From Paucilactobacillus wasatchensis (GTDB lineage Bacteria > Bacillota > Bacilli > Lactobacillales > Lactobacillaceae), in NCBI RefSeq assembly GCF_000876205.1, contig NZ_AWTT01000007.1, positions 1 through 50,372 of the forward strand: a stretch of 50,372 bases of DNA. Reading direction: 5' to 3'. Numbering within the stretch: position 1 is the first letter of the stretch; each line of letters begins with the position of its first letter. Under the pieces are notes generated by a model that was not told where the DNA came from, did not search any database, and saw only the letters and a program-made list of their open reading frames with translations. Of the stretch, positions 28,628 to 37,896 are shown piece after piece. The translations under genes and the position numbers were made by a program.

Positions 28628-29605
28628 ATGGATTTATTTGCAAGTTTAGCAACAAAAATTAAAGGACAAGATAAGACAATCGTTTTTCCAGAAGGGCAAG
28701 ATGCACGAATTTTAGGTGCTGCCATTCGATTAAAAAATGATGGCTTGCTGACACCGGTGTTACTGGGCACACAAGCAGAAATCGAAGCGACTGCCGAAAA
28801 GCAGGGACTCGATTTAACTGGTATTCAAATTATGGATCCACTCAGTTATCCAGCTGCTGATAATCAAACAATGCTTGATTCGTTGGTGGAACGTCGCAAG
28901 GGTAAAAATACACCGGAGCAAGCAGCAGAGATGTTAAAAGATGTCAGTTACTTTGGGACGATGCTCGTTTACATGCATAAGGTTGATGGCATGGTATCCG
29001 GGGCCGTTCATCCAACTGGTGATACAGTTCGGCCAGCATTGCAAATTATCAAAACTAAGCCAGACAGCAAACGGATCAGTGGGGCATTTATTATGCAAAA
29101 GGGTGACCAACGATTTGTTTTTGCAGATTGTGCCATTAACATTGAACTAGATGCGCCGACGATGGCTGAAGTAGCCTTGCAAAGCGCCGTTACTGCTAAA
29201 TTATTTGATATCGAGCCTAAGGTGGCTTTGCTGAGTTTCTCGACTAAAGGTTCAGCTAAGGGTGATATGGTGACCAAAGTGGCTGAGGCAACTGAATTAG
29301 CTCATGGCCTGGCACCTGATTTGCCGCTTGATGGTGAGCTTCAGTTTGACGCTGCATTTGTGCAAAGTGTGGGTGAGCAAAAAGCACCTAACTCAACAGT
29401 GGCAGGCCACGCCAATGTTTTTATATTCCCCGATCTGCAGTCCGGAAATATTGGTTATAAAATTGCACAACGTCTCGGCGGATTTGAGGCAGTTGGGCCA
29501 ATTTTGCAGGGCCTCAATGCCCCAGTATCTGATTTATCACGCGGTTGTGACGAAGAGGATGTTTATAAAGTTGCATTAATTACTGCTGCGCAGGCAGTAA
29601 ATTAA
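28628..29605 (+). CDS. pta: phosphate acetyltransferase
   Basis: Converts acetyl-CoA and phosphate to acetyl-phosphate. In lactobacilli it links pyruvate or phosphoketolase metabolism to acetate and ATP formation. The 325-residue protein is the short form without the N-terminal DRTGG-type domain. Family blocks FPEGQDARILGAA, VDGMVSGAVHPTGDTVRPAL, PNSTVAGHANVFIFPDLQSGNIGYKIAQR and the C-terminal LSRGC are present. A TTGGAGGC site precedes ATG 28628. It is probably co-transcribed with ung and followed by a terminator. Confidence 0.96.
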   Translation: MDLFASLATKIKGQDKTIVFPEGQDARILGAAIRLKNDGLLTPVLLGTQAEIEATAEKQGLDLTGIQIMDPLSYPAADNQTMLDSLVERRKGKNTPEQAAEMLKDVSYFGTMLVYMHKVDGMVSGAVHPTGDTVRPALQIIKTKPDSKRISGAFIMQKGDQRFVFADCAINIELDAPTMAEVALQSAVTAKLFDIEPKVALLSFSTKGSAKGDMVTKVAEATELAHGLAPDLPLDGELQFDAAFVQSVGEQKAPNSTVAGHANVFIFPDLQSGNIGYKIAQRLGGFEAVGPILQGLNAPVSDLSRGCDEEDVYKVALITAAQAVN

Positions 29606-29626
29606 CAATAAAGTTAGCAATACAGT

Positions 29627-29660
29627 GGAGCGACGGCAAAATATTTTGCCTCAGCTCCTT
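29627..29660 (+). terminator. pta terminator
   Basis: GGAGC/GCTCC outer pair and CGGCAAAA/TTTTGCC inner stem, followed by TTATTT. Confidence 0.65.
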
Positions 29661-29683
29661 ATTTGATAAATTTGGTGATAAAA

Positions 29684-30148
29684 ATGAAAATTACATTAAC
29701 AAGTAGCAAAGACACGATTAATTTAGGAACGACTATAGCAAAATTTCTTCAAGCTGGCGATGTGATTGTCCTTAATGGCGATCTAGGAGCTGGTAAAACG
29801 GCCTTTACTAAAGGAATTGCAACCGGTCTAGGAATTTCAGATGTGATTAAGAGCCCGACTTTTACGATTATTCGCGAGTACCAAGAGGGGCGGCTCCCAC
29901 TTTATCATATGGATGTTTACCGTCTTGAAAATGGCGGGGGCGAAGAACTGGGGCTGGAAGAATATTTTGATAGCGATGGTGTTAGTGTAGTTGAATGGGC
30001 TCAATTTGTTGCGGATGAACTTCCGACCGATTATTTAGCAATCAAGTTTGAAAGAACAAAAAATGATGATACACGGGTATTAACTTTGGAACCACATGGT
30101 GAACATTTTACAAAGCTTGTGACGAAATTGGACCAAAATAATGACTGA
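29684..30148 (+). CDS. tsaE: tRNA threonylcarbamoyladenosine biosynthesis ATPase TsaE
   Basis: ATPase that works with TsaB and TsaD in making t6A37 of ANN-decoding tRNAs. Walker A is GDLGAGKT (32-39), followed by the SPTF segment and the conserved HMDVYRLE. It has 154 residues from ATG 29684; an upstream in-frame start at 29663 lacks a ribosome binding site, whereas GGTGAT sits before 29684. Its end overlaps the next gene by 8 bp, so the acetyltransferase is translationally coupled. tsaB and tsaD are not in the window. Confidence 0.93.
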   Translation: MKITLTSSKDTINLGTTIAKFLQAGDVIVLNGDLGAGKTAFTKGIATGLGISDVIKSPTFTIIREYQEGRLPLYHMDVYRLENGGGEELGLEEYFDSDGVSVVEWAQFVADELPTDYLAIKFERTKNDDTRVLTLEPHGEHFTKLVTKLDQNND

Positions 30149-30665
30149 ACAAATTAGGCTGCAGACTGCCAGCCCAGCGGATGCTGCGAAAATATTAGCA
30201 TTATTGCGATTACTACGAGTTGAGTCAGAAATGTTTTCTGTTTCGGATGATTTTGATCACTTGACCGTTGCTGATGAGGCAAATAATTTGGCTCGTATCA
30301 ATGAAACCACTGATAATTTGGTTTTGCTGGCCTGGAACGGTGATTTACCGATCGGGATTGCAACAGTGGCACGAATACACGAAGTTGAATCTGCTGGTGA
30401 AGTAGGGATTGCAATTCAAAAAAAATTTTGGCACCAAGGATTAGGGACCTTTATGATGGATGAATTACTCAACTGGGGTGTTGAGTTTAGTTCGTTGCAC
30501 CAATTAATTTTGACCGTAGTGACTGAAAATACTAATGCGATTAAACTTTATCAGAAGATGAATTTTGAAGTTGTGCAGTCAACTAAAATTAAGAATAACC
30601 AGGGGAAATTTGTATCCGCATTAATAATGAAATATGATCTAAAAAAAGAAGTTAGGAAAGAGTGA
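30141..30665 (+). CDS. GNAT family N-acetyltransferase
   Basis: Acetyl-CoA-dependent acetyltransferase fold of 174 residues. The acetyl-CoA-binding motif is recognisable in KKFWHQGLGTFMMDELLNW, and the C-terminal strand-helix reads TENTNAIKLYQKMNFEV. The substrate is unknown; its position after tsaE recalls RimI-type genes, but the sequence is not clearly RimI. It overlaps tsaE by 8 bp. The last few codons (KKEVRKE) and the stop lie inside the terminator hairpin. Confidence 0.82.
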   Translation: MTEQIRLQTASPADAAKILALLRLLRVESEMFSVSDDFDHLTVADEANNLARINETTDNLVLLAWNGDLPIGIATVARIHEVESAGEVGIAIQKKFWHQGLGTFMMDELLNWGVEFSSLHQLILTVVTENTNAIKLYQKMNFEVVQSTKIKNNQGKFVSALIMKYDLKKEVRKE

Positions 30666-30684
30666 ACTTTCTAGCTTCTTTTTT
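30641..30684. terminator. terminator overlapping the end of the acetyltransferase gene
   Basis: AAAAAAAGAAG pairs with CTTCTTTTTT and GGAAAG with CTTTC. The stop codon (30663-30665) lies in the hairpin loop, so the last sense codons form its left arm. It can also serve the convergent exonuclease gene. Confidence 0.75.
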
Positions 30685-30696
30685 GAGTTATTCACT

Positions 30697-31233
30697 TTAG
30701 CTAACAAATTTAACAAATGGTTTAATTACTTCTGGGCCGAAATGCTCCTCTTGATACAATAAAATATTGGCACATGCCTGACTATCATCTAGCGCATTAT
30801 GATGGTGGTCAAGCGTGATTTGAAGTTCATCACAAACTGTGTTTAGTTTATGATTAGGGAAATCAGAAAATAACTTGCGGCTGGTGCGCACAGTGTCAAG
30901 CGTTTGGTAGACCGGTTGTTGCAGGCCGTAATGGGCTAAACAGCTTTTTAATACGCCATTGTCAAAGGGAGCGTTATGCGCAATCACTAATTTATTGCGT
31001 TCAAAAAAGCTGCCAACATGATCCCAAACTGTCGGGAAAAGGGGAGCCTCGACAACATCGTCTTCAGTTAAACCGTGGATTTTAGTGTTACGCCAGCTAA
31101 AATCTGTTTGCGGATTAATAAGTGAATAGAACTCATCTACAATTTGATCATTGCGAACGATCGTTAATGCAAGCGAACACGCACTATAGCGCTGTGCACT
31201 GGCTGTTTCAAAATCCATGGCTACAAAGTTCAT
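30697..31233 (-). CDS. DnaQ-like 3'-5' exonuclease (epsilon family)
   Basis: DEDDh-type exonuclease of 178 residues. Exo I is FVAMDFETA, Exo II lies in IAHNAPFDNGVL, and Exo III is HHNALDDSQA with the expected histidine and aspartate. It is free-standing, with no polymerase or helicase part, so a proofreading or DNA-repair nuclease is likely. The start is ATG 31233 after GGGTGAT. The promoter contains a LexA-type box between its -35 and -10, so the gene is probably SOS-induced. exoA lies just upstream on the same strand. Confidence 0.88.
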   Translation of the reverse strand: MNFVAMDFETASAQRYSACSLALTIVRNDQIVDEFYSLINPQTDFSWRNTKIHGLTEDDVVEAPLFPTVWDHVGSFFERNKLVIAHNAPFDNGVLKSCLAHYGLQQPVYQTLDTVRTSRKLFSDFPNHKLNTVCDELQITLDHHHNALDDSQACANILLYQEEHFGPEVIKPFVKFVS

Positions 31234-31268
31234 TTTTTCATCACCCGTTATTTTAAATTAATGTCTTC

Positions 31269-31297
31269 ATTCTAAGCGAACACGTGTTTTATTGCAA
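31269..31297 (-). promoter_or_regulatory. SOS-type promoter (LexA box) of the DnaQ-like exonuclease
   Basis: On the minus strand TTGCAA (31292-31297) and TAGAAT (31269-31274) are 17 bp apart. Between them, CGAACACGTGTTTT (plus strand, 31277-31290) matches the LexA/DinR consensus CGAACRNRYGTTYG at 13 of 14 positions. Confidence 0.65.
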
Positions 31298-31314
31298 TTT
31301 ATTTGTGTCTGATG

Positions 31315-32070
31315 TTAAAGGCTGATGTCCAATTCGACCGGACAATGATCAGACCCAAAAATGTCGGAATGAATTTTAGCATCCTGCAGTTGATCGATCA
31401 GCCCGTTCGACGCTAGAAAATAATCAATGCGCCACCCAGCATTGCGATCGCGGGCGCCAAAACGGTAAGACCACCACGAGTATTGTTCGGTTTCATCAGG
31501 ATAGAAATGACGGAAAGTATCAGTGAACCCACTAGCTAGCAATTTGGTAAATTGATGTCGTTCTTGATCGGTGAAGCCAGCTGCATGATGGTTACTTTGT
31601 GGATTTTTTAAATCAATTTTCTCATGTGCAACATTTAAGTCACCACAAACCATGACACCCTTTTTTGCTGCCAGTTGACCGAGGTAATTTTTAAATGCAT
31701 TATCCCAGCCAGAACGAAAATCTAGCCGTTTTAACTGCTGCCCAGAATTAGGAGTGTAGCTGGTAACTAAGTAAAACGCGGGATACTCTAATGTGATGAG
31801 ACGACCTTCAGTATCATATTCATCAATTCCCATCCCGTAGGTGACACTCAGTGGTTTAGTTTTAGTAAAAATGGCCGTGCCGGAATAGCCCTTCTTTTCG
31901 GCATAATTCCAGTATTGGTGATACCCGGGTAAATCTAAGTCAATTTGCCCGGCCTGGAGCTTAGTTTCTTGCAAGCAAAAAAAATCGGCGTTCAATTGGT
32001 TAAATGTAGCAACAAAATCATGTTTGACAGCTGCACGGAGTCCATTGACGTTCCATGAAATCAATTTCAA
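31315..32070 (-). CDS. exoA: exodeoxyribonuclease III (AP endonuclease)
   Basis: Xth-family enzyme that incises DNA at abasic sites and removes 3' blocks in base excision repair. Metal and catalytic motifs are present: [10 protein letters not shown] (4-13), the metal glutamate in CLQETKL (Glu35), [11 protein letters not shown] (about 142-152) and the terminal GSDHCPVEL (about 240-248). It has 251 residues. The start is TTG 32070, with AGGAGGAATTAATT upstream. The downstream exonuclease has its own promoter. The gene is divergent from murB, 134 bp away. Confidence 0.96.
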   Translation of the reverse strand: MKLISWNVNGLRAAVKHDFVATFNQLNADFFCLQETKLQAGQIDLDLPGYHQYWNYAEKKGYSGTAIFTKTKPLSVTYGMGIDEYDTEGRLITLEYPAFYLVTSYTPNSGQQLKRLDFRSGWDNAFKNYLGQLAAKKGVMVCGDLNVAHEKIDLKNPQSNHHAAGFTDQERHQFTKLLASGFTDTFRHFYPDETEQYSWWSYRFGARDRNAGWRIDYFLASNGLIDQLQDAKIHSDIFGSDHCPVELDISL

Positions 32071-32204
32071 AATTAATTCCTCCTAGCTATTTATGTCCAT
32101 TGTACGAGTCAACGCGGCTGTTAGTAAAGGCAAATTTATTTTTTGCAGTTGAAATTCATGTTACAATATTAAGTGTTATTAATAATTTTAAAGGGACGGT
32201 TGAG

Positions 32205-33119
32205 ATGCAAAGCGAATTGGTGACGGCACTGCCAAATATTAAAATCTTAGCTGATGCTGCATTGTCAGATTATACTAATACCGATACGGGGGGACCAGCT
32301 GATTGGCTGGCATTTCCAACTACGGTTGACCAAGTTAAACAGTTGGTGAATTATGCACGTCAAAATAGCTTACCAATTACAGTTATTGGCAATGCAAGTA
32401 ATTTAATTGTCCGTGATGGCGGTATTGCCGGATTGGTAATCATTTTAACCGCTATGAAAAATATTGATGTGGTTGATACACAGGTGACTGCACAGGCAGG
32501 AGCTGCTTTGATTAGCGTGACTGAAGCCGCTTGTAGTGCCAGGTTAAGTGGAATTGAATTTGCAGCTGGAATCCCGGGTAGTGTTGGAGGAGCAGTCTTC
32601 ATGAATGCGGGTGCCTATGGTGGTGAGGTCAAGGATGTGCTTGAATCTGCTACTGTTTTGACCAGCAGTGGTGAAGTTAAAGTCTTAAACAACGATGAGT
32701 TAGCATTTAGTTATCGCCATAGTGCTATTCAAGACCATCAAGGCGAAATTGTGTTAACCGCAACATTTAAGTTACACCATGCTGAGGGCAATCAAATCAG
32801 AACTCAAATGGATGATTTAAATGCTCGGCGCGCGGCCAAACAGCCGCTTGAATGGCCATCTTGTGGCAGTGTGTTTAAACGGCCGACCGGCTATTTTGCT
32901 GGTAAGCTCATCCACGATGCTGGTTTGCAAGGATATACAAGTGGCGGGGCACAAGTATCAACTAAACATGCTGGTTTTATCATTAATGTTGGTGGAGGTA
33001 CGGCGACGGACTACTTAAATGTGATTGCACATGTTCAACAGACTGTTTGGAACCAAGCTGGCGTTCACTTGGAAACAGAAGTGCGCATTATTGGTCGTGA
33101 ACCAGAATTAACTAATTAA
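32205..33119 (+). CDS. murB: UDP-N-acetylenolpyruvoylglucosamine reductase
   Basis: FAD enzyme making UDP-N-acetylmuramic acid for peptidoglycan. The FAD-binding segments [18 protein letters not shown] and [22 protein letters not shown] are clear, the catalytic region reads [10 protein letters not shown], and the C-terminal glutamate lies in LETEVRIIG. It has 304 residues from ATG 32205. An in-frame open stretch further upstream (from 32055) overlaps the start of exoA and has no translation signal. The ribosome binding site is AAAGGGA; an extended -10 (TGT before TACAAT, 32162-32167) is the likely promoter. Confidence 0.96.
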   Translation: MQSELVTALPNIKILADAALSDYTNTDTGGPADWLAFPTTVDQVKQLVNYARQNSLPITVIGNASNLIVRDGGIAGLVIILTAMKNIDVVDTQVTAQAGAALISVTEAACSARLSGIEFAAGIPGSVGGAVFMNAGAYGGEVKDVLESATVLTSSGEVKVLNNDELAFSYRHSAIQDHQGEIVLTATFKLHHAEGNQIRTQMDDLNARRAAKQPLEWPSCGSVFKRPTGYFAGKLIHDAGLQGYTSGGAQVSTKHAGFIINVGGGTATDYLNVIAHVQQTVWNQAGVHLETEVRIIGREPELTN

Positions 33120-33126
33120 TTAAAAG

Positions 33127-33175
33127 AAGCAAGACTGACTAAAATTTAAAATTTGAGCCATGTCTTGCTTTTTAT
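33127..33175 (+). terminator. murB terminator
   Basis: AAGCAAGAC pairs with GTCTTGCTT around a 25-base AT-rich loop, followed by TTTATT. Confidence 0.7.
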
Positions 33176-33213
33176 TCTATCCGATTCGGAGTCAACCAAA
33201 GGGGGAATGTCAT

Positions 33214-35328
33214 TTGCCGATCTTAGAAGCGATCATTTTTTTGGTGGTCCTAGTATTACTTTCTAATATTTTGGGACATTACATCAAAAAAATACCAGTT
33301 AGCTTAATCCAAATTAGTTTGGGGTTACTTGCAGCACTATTATTTGATCTTGAAATTCCATTGGAAACAAACTGGTTTTTGCTCTTATTTATTGCCCCAC
33401 TGCTATTTAATGATGGTCGTAATTTTCCTAAACGAGAACTTTGGAAGTTGCGGGGTCCAATTTTTGCGAACGCCATTTTGCTAGTCTTCGTGACGACAAT
33501 TGTCGGTGGTTATTTAATCTACTTATTTGTGCCGCGGATCCCACTATTAGTATCATTTGCATTAGCCGCCATTTTATCACCCACGGACCCCGTCGCTGTG
33601 CAATCAATTGCTAAACGTGCCAAGTTAGACGATTCTATTTTGCATTTAGTCAGTGGTGAGAGTTTGATTAATGATGCGTCTGGACTAATTGGCTTTAAAT
33701 ATGCTATTGCAGCTGTGACAACCGGATATTTTGCGGTAACTCAAGCTGTTGGCGATTTTGCATACACCGCAATTGTTGGGCTAATTTCTGGGTTGGCAGT
33801 AATGATTTTGATTCAACTATTACGTGATTTTTTACATAATCAAGGGATTAACGACGTTGTGTTCAACGTGGTATTCAAAATTATGACTCCCTTTGTGGTT
33901 TATTTATGTGCCGAAGAATTATTTCACGCTTCAGGTGTAATTGCAGTGGTAGCTGCGGGGGTCTTTTCTAATACCCGGGAGGCAAATGTAGTTGAGGAGT
34001 TACCCGAACTACGGCTGGTGAGCGAGCGAACTTGGGATTTGCTGGTATATTTACTAAATGGAATTGTGTTTGTGATCTTGGGAATTGAATTACCAATTGC
34101 CATGCGAGCTTCATTAAGCAGTGGTGATATTAACAATTGGACCGCTATTTTATATGTCGTAATTGTTTGGTTGGTCATCTTATTATTGCGCGTTGGTTGG
34201 ATCTACACATATGAGTTTTATCAACGGTTTATTCGGGGGAAAAAGCGGCCTGTGAGTCTAAAATCTGCTTTTTTGGCTGGTTTATCAGGAGTTCGTGGTG
34301 CCATCACAATGGCGGGTGTTTTGTCCGTTCCAATCACAATTAAAAGTGGTGCTCCATTTCCAGAACGCTCACTAATGTTGTTCATTGCGGCTGGGGTGAT
34401 TATTCTGAGTATGTTGGTTGCTGCAGTAATGTTGCCATTAATTTCGAAAACGGATTTTTCATTTCTAACTCGGGGTAGTGAGCCTGATGAAGTCGATGAG
34501 TTGATGGAGGGTGACGGCACTGACGATACTGATGAGGGCCAAAAAGCGTATCTTAGCGAAAGCGATGCCCGGTATTTTCTGATGCAACTGGCAATTCAAA
34601 CTGTTGAGGAAAATCGACGCGAGAATAATCAACGACCAGCATATGATTTAATCTTGAATTATCAGTTATTAATGCGCCGCCTACAATTAAATTCCCAGTC
34701 GGATGAGGTATTAAAGACAATGCTGGCCCAGGAAATTAAGCTCCGGCAAGTTGCTTTTTCTGGTGAGAGAAATGCACTGATAAAAATGCTCAATAAAAAA
34801 GTAATCACTAACGGTGATTACTATTCAGCGTTACGGCGGATTGATCATATTGAACAACGGCTGGCGCGTGATTTTAATTCGCCAAGCAGTTGGTTGACAG
34901 TTAAGCGATTAGGATTATTGTTGCGCAGCGTGGGACATGCCATCTATTGGTGGATTAGTAACAAAGATGAAGATATCAAGCAACGAAAAATGATTGATCG
35001 AGAAACTGCAAAGGCTGCGATTAAAGCGTTGGCAAAATACGCTGAGTACGCACAAGATGAGGGGATCGAAGTTAATCGACAGGCAATTTATCACCTAATT
35101 GTCAGCTACCGCAATCGAATTGAGCGAATTAAACATCCTAAATCAAAATCACTCAATAATTATCAACAGGAGTTGGAAATTTTACGGATCAAGGCGTTGA
35201 GCGTGCAACGTAATGGTATCTTGCAGTTAATCGAAGGCGAGCGCATCAGCGCATCAGTTGCTCAAAAACTACAGGCTTATGTTAATTATTCTGAGAATGT
35301 GGTGATTGCAATTACTACCGAAGAATAG
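33214..35328 (+). CDS. CPA1-family monovalent cation/proton antiporter
   Basis: Integral membrane exchanger (NhaP/NHE-like), exporting Na+ or K+ against protons. The first roughly 420 residues hold about a dozen membrane segments. Conserved motifs are LSPTDPVAV (121-129) and the ion-binding ND pair in GESLINDASG (Asn153-Asp154). The last roughly 270 residues form a soluble, charged, helix-rich cytoplasmic tail starting with an acidic stretch (DEVDELMEGDGTDDTDEG). It has 704 residues from TTG 33214, 8 bp after AAAGGGGG; the longer frame upstream overlaps the murB terminator. It stands alone and ends 6 bp from the convergent DUF1361 gene with no clear terminator between. Confidence 0.9.
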   Translation: MPILEAIIFLVVLVLLSNILGHYIKKIPVSLIQISLGLLAALLFDLEIPLETNWFLLLFIAPLLFNDGRNFPKRELWKLRGPIFANAILLVFVTTIVGGYLIYLFVPRIPLLVSFALAAILSPTDPVAVQSIAKRAKLDDSILHLVSGESLINDASGLIGFKYAIAAVTTGYFAVTQAVGDFAYTAIVGLISGLAVMILIQLLRDFLHNQGINDVVFNVVFKIMTPFVVYLCAEELFHASGVIAVVAAGVFSNTREANVVEELPELRLVSERTWDLLVYLLNGIVFVILGIELPIAMRASLSSGDINNWTAILYVVIVWLVILLLRVGWIYTYEFYQRFIRGKKRPVSLKSAFLAGLSGVRGAITMAGVLSVPITIKSGAPFPERSLMLFIAAGVIILSMLVAAVMLPLISKTDFSFLTRGSEPDEVDELMEGDGTDDTDEGQKAYLSESDARYFLMQLAIQTVEENRRENNQRPAYDLILNYQLLMRRLQLNSQSDEVLKTMLAQEIKLRQVAFSGERNALIKMLNKKVITNGDYYSALRRIDHIEQRLARDFNSPSSWLTVKRLGLLLRSVGHAIYWWISNKDEDIKQRKMIDRETAKAAIKALAKYAEYAQDEGIEVNRQAIYHLIVSYRNRIERIKHPKSKSLNNYQQELEILRIKALSVQRNGILQLIEGERISASVAQKLQAYVNYSENVVIAITTEE

Positions 35329-35333
35329 TCTAG

Positions 35334-35993
35334 TTAGACAATGTCTGTTCGTTTTATTTCACTGATTAACCAGAATAAAACTAACTGGACAACGGTTAAA
35401 ATGAGTGTGAACAACCACATGTTGACGCTCCACATATTGATAATTTGTTTGATAAACCAGGTTGGTGTCAGTAGGATATATAACGAATGAATTCGTAAAA
35501 AGCGACCGATGTAGATGCCAATACTGGATAGAAAAGTAAAAACTAGTGGATAAATAATTGACGCTCCAGGTAAACGGGGCGTTATTTTTGTGGCCAATAA
35601 ATGACATATTTTTTTTAGTTGAATCATGCCGATTAGTGTACAACTAAGTGCGCTGATCACCAAGAAAGCAAAGTTGAGCCACATGGCGGGATCAGATTTT
35701 AGCAAACTGGTGGTTAAATTATGTGGATGCATTAATGAGAGGTGAAATAAATCAGTAAGGACGTAGGGCGCATTGGGATAAAACAACAACCAGACTAAGA
35801 GTATTAGTAAAAAAAATAACGAATGGCCGCGATCAATGCGTTGCAACTGGAAAGATAATTCAATTGGAATGTAACCAAGAAACGTATTCAAAACAAGGAA
35901 GCCATAGGGTGTTTTAATGAAAATCATTAAGATAACTATGTAAATAAGAAAAAATAATCTGATTCGCCAATTAAAATTAAGTTTGATCATCAT
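35334..35993 (-). CDS. DUF1361 integral membrane protein
   Basis: Six or so hydrophobic segments in 219 residues, with the family-like blocks NTFLGYIPIELSF (35-50 region) and WLLFYPNAPYVLTDLFHL. The function of DUF1361 proteins is unknown. It starts at ATG 35993 (or 35990) behind GGGAGGTG. It is divergent from cdaA and convergent with the antiporter; no operon partner. Confidence 0.78.
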   Translation of the reverse strand: MMIKLNFNWRIRLFFLIYIVILMIFIKTPYGFLVLNTFLGYIPIELSFQLQRIDRGHSLFFLLILLVWLLFYPNAPYVLTDLFHLSLMHPHNLTTSLLKSDPAMWLNFAFLVISALSCTLIGMIQLKKICHLLATKITPRLPGASIIYPLVFTFLSSIGIYIGRFLRIHSLYILLTPTWFIKQIINMWSVNMWLFTLILTVVQLVLFWLISEIKRTDIV

Positions 35994-36121
35994 TTACACC
36001 TCCCGTCTATATAAGAGTACCAAAAAAAGAACATCATGGTTTTATAAATGAAAACTCTTTAGTAATTTATTAATATTTTCAAGTAGATTTGTGGTTTCAA
36101 TCATTATTTGGTGGGTCTGCA

Positions 36122-36130
36122 TGATATAAT
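36122..36130 (+). promoter_or_regulatory. extended -10 of the cdaA operon
   Basis: TGA immediately before TATAAT (36125-36130), with only a poor -35. It lies 31 bp upstream of the cdaA start. Confidence 0.5.
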
Positions 36131-36160
36131 AGAAAATGTATTTCACATGGAGGTAATGCT

Positions 36161-37009
36161 ATGGCATTCAGTTGGGATTCACTTCTCACATGGCAAAATG
36201 TTATTCGTTTAATCGATATTGGTGTAGTATGGTTTCTCATTTATGAGGTGACCATACTACTGCGCGGTACACGGGCAGTTCAGCTATTTCGTGGTATTTT
36301 AGTGATCGTAATTGTTAAATTGATCAGTTGGTACGTTGGGCTAAGTACAGTTTCTTGGATCATGGACCAGGTGATTAATTGGGGAGTGATCGCTATTGTG
36401 GTGATCTTTCAACCGGAAATTCGAAGAGGCCTCGAACATATTGGTCGAGGAACTGTTTTTACCCGTAATCGACGTGAAAATGAAAATGAAGAGGCCCTAA
36501 TAAATCAACTTGACCAGGCGATTCAATATATGTCGAAACGCCGAATTGGCGCTTTAATCACCATTCAAATGGAAACTGGTTTGGAGGAATATATTGAGAC
36601 CGGGATTGTTATGGATGCTGATGTTTCCGGGGCACTATTAATTAATACCTTTATTCCCAATACACCGCTCCATGATGGTGCTGTGATCATTAAAAATAAT
36701 CGGATTGCGGTTGCGGCCGCCTACTTACCATTGTCAGAAAGTAATTTAATTCCAAAAGAATTAGGAACTAGGCACCGTGCTGCGGTTGGAATTAGTGAAG
36801 TTACTGATGCTTTAACGATTGTCATTTCTGAAGAAACCGGTGAAGTGTCAATTACTAAGGATAACGAGTTGTTGCGTGGTATGGCACAGGAAGATTATCT
36901 GAAGTTTATGCGAGATCAACTGTATTCACATGAACTTGAGAATCGAAATCCAATCGCTGAATTTATTGAAGGACTCTTTAATAAAGGAGGTCGCCATAAT
37001 GAAAAATAA
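36161..37009 (+). CDS. cdaA: diadenylate cyclase CdaA
   Basis: Membrane-bound enzyme making c-di-AMP from two ATP; c-di-AMP controls potassium, osmolyte and cell-wall homeostasis. Three N-terminal membrane helices (about 17-82) precede the DAC domain with the catalytic DGA motif (172-174, in PLHDGAVIIK) and RHR motif (204-206, in LGTRHRAAVG). It has 282 residues. GGAGGTAATG precedes ATG 36161. The next gene cdaR starts 11 bp before its stop, and glmM follows, the conserved cdaA-cdaR-glmM operon. Confidence 0.97.
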   Translation: MAFSWDSLLTWQNVIRLIDIGVVWFLIYEVTILLRGTRAVQLFRGILVIVIVKLISWYVGLSTVSWIMDQVINWGVIAIVVIFQPEIRRGLEHIGRGTVFTRNRRENENEEALINQLDQAIQYMSKRRIGALITIQMETGLEEYIETGIVMDADVSGALLINTFIPNTPLHDGAVIIKNNRIAVAAAYLPLSESNLIPKELGTRHRAAVGISEVTDALTIVISEETGEVSITKDNELLRGMAQEDYLKFMRDQLYSHELENRNPIAEFIEGLFNKGGRHNEK

Positions 37010-37844
37010 TGAACATGCTAACTGGTTTAACAGCCGCTGGTTTTTCCGGCTGTTCACGTTAGGCTTGGCAATTTTACTATTTGTGTACGTTAATGGAAGT
37101 AAGCTAGATAATGTTCGACAGGGCTCCGATAATGGCAAAAATTCTATTTTAACGTCTAATAAGAAGAAAACCATCTCTGTGCCACTTGAATTAAATGTTA
37201 ACAGTAACCGCTATGTTGCAACGGGATACCCGCAAAATGTTAAGGTTAAAATTTCGGGCCCAGCAGCTTTAATCACGACCACTGCTAATACACAGAACTT
37301 TAAAATTTACGCCGATTTGACTGGTCTTGGAACTGGCAAGCATAAAGTCACGGTGAAACAATCGGGACTTAACAAAGACATTAGCTATCAAATTAAGCCC
37401 AAAACAATTACGGTTGATATTCAGGCTCGTAAAACGGTCACAGTACCAATCAACGTTGTGTTAAGCCAAAAAGAAGTGGCTGATGGGTATACCCTAGGTA
37501 AACCGACTACTTCTGCAGAAACAGCTACCATCACTGGTTCAGTTAGCGAAGTAGAACGAGTGGACCGTCTGATTGCCTCAGTCAATGTATCTAAAACCAC
37601 TAAAAAATCAATTAACAAGCGGGTGACATTGCAGGCTGTTGACTCGAAGGGGAATACGGTTAGTGTTGTTATTACACCGCAGACAACAAATGTGGTGGTG
37701 CCGGTAACAAGTAGTGATGATAATAGCAGTAGTAGTTCTTCAAGCAATTCGACTAGTTCCAAATCAAAACAAACAAGCTCATCGGAAAGTGATGACAGTA
37801 GCAGTTCTTCAAGTAGCTCAGCAAGCAGTTCTAGTTCGTCATAG
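36999..37844 (+). CDS. cdaR: CdaA regulator with YbbR domains
   Basis: Membrane-anchored partner that modulates CdaA. One N-terminal membrane helix (about 12-32) is followed by extracytoplasmic YbbR repeats (about 55-235; sequences such as YPQNVKVKISGPAAL). The start is ATG 36999 with AAAGGAGGTC 6 bp upstream, overlapping the end of cdaA by 11 bp; 281 residues. The last 44 residues (about 238-281) are mostly serine with a few Asp, Asn, Lys and Thr, a low-complexity outside tail that could pass through the wall or be glycosylated. Confidence 0.92.
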   Translation: MKNNEHANWFNSRWFFRLFTLGLAILLFVYVNGSKLDNVRQGSDNGKNSILTSNKKKTISVPLELNVNSNRYVATGYPQNVKVKISGPAALITTTANTQNFKIYADLTGLGTGKHKVTVKQSGLNKDISYQIKPKTITVDIQARKTVTVPINVVLSQKEVADGYTLGKPTTSAETATITGSVSEVERVDRLIASVNVSKTTKKSINKRVTLQAVDSKGNTVSVVITPQTTNVVVPVTSSDDNSSSSSSSNSTSSKSKQTSSSESDDSSSSSSSSASSSSSS

Positions 37845-37896
37845 AAGTTAACAAAATAAACTAATAAAATAGCACCAAATGAAATGAGGAAGAATA

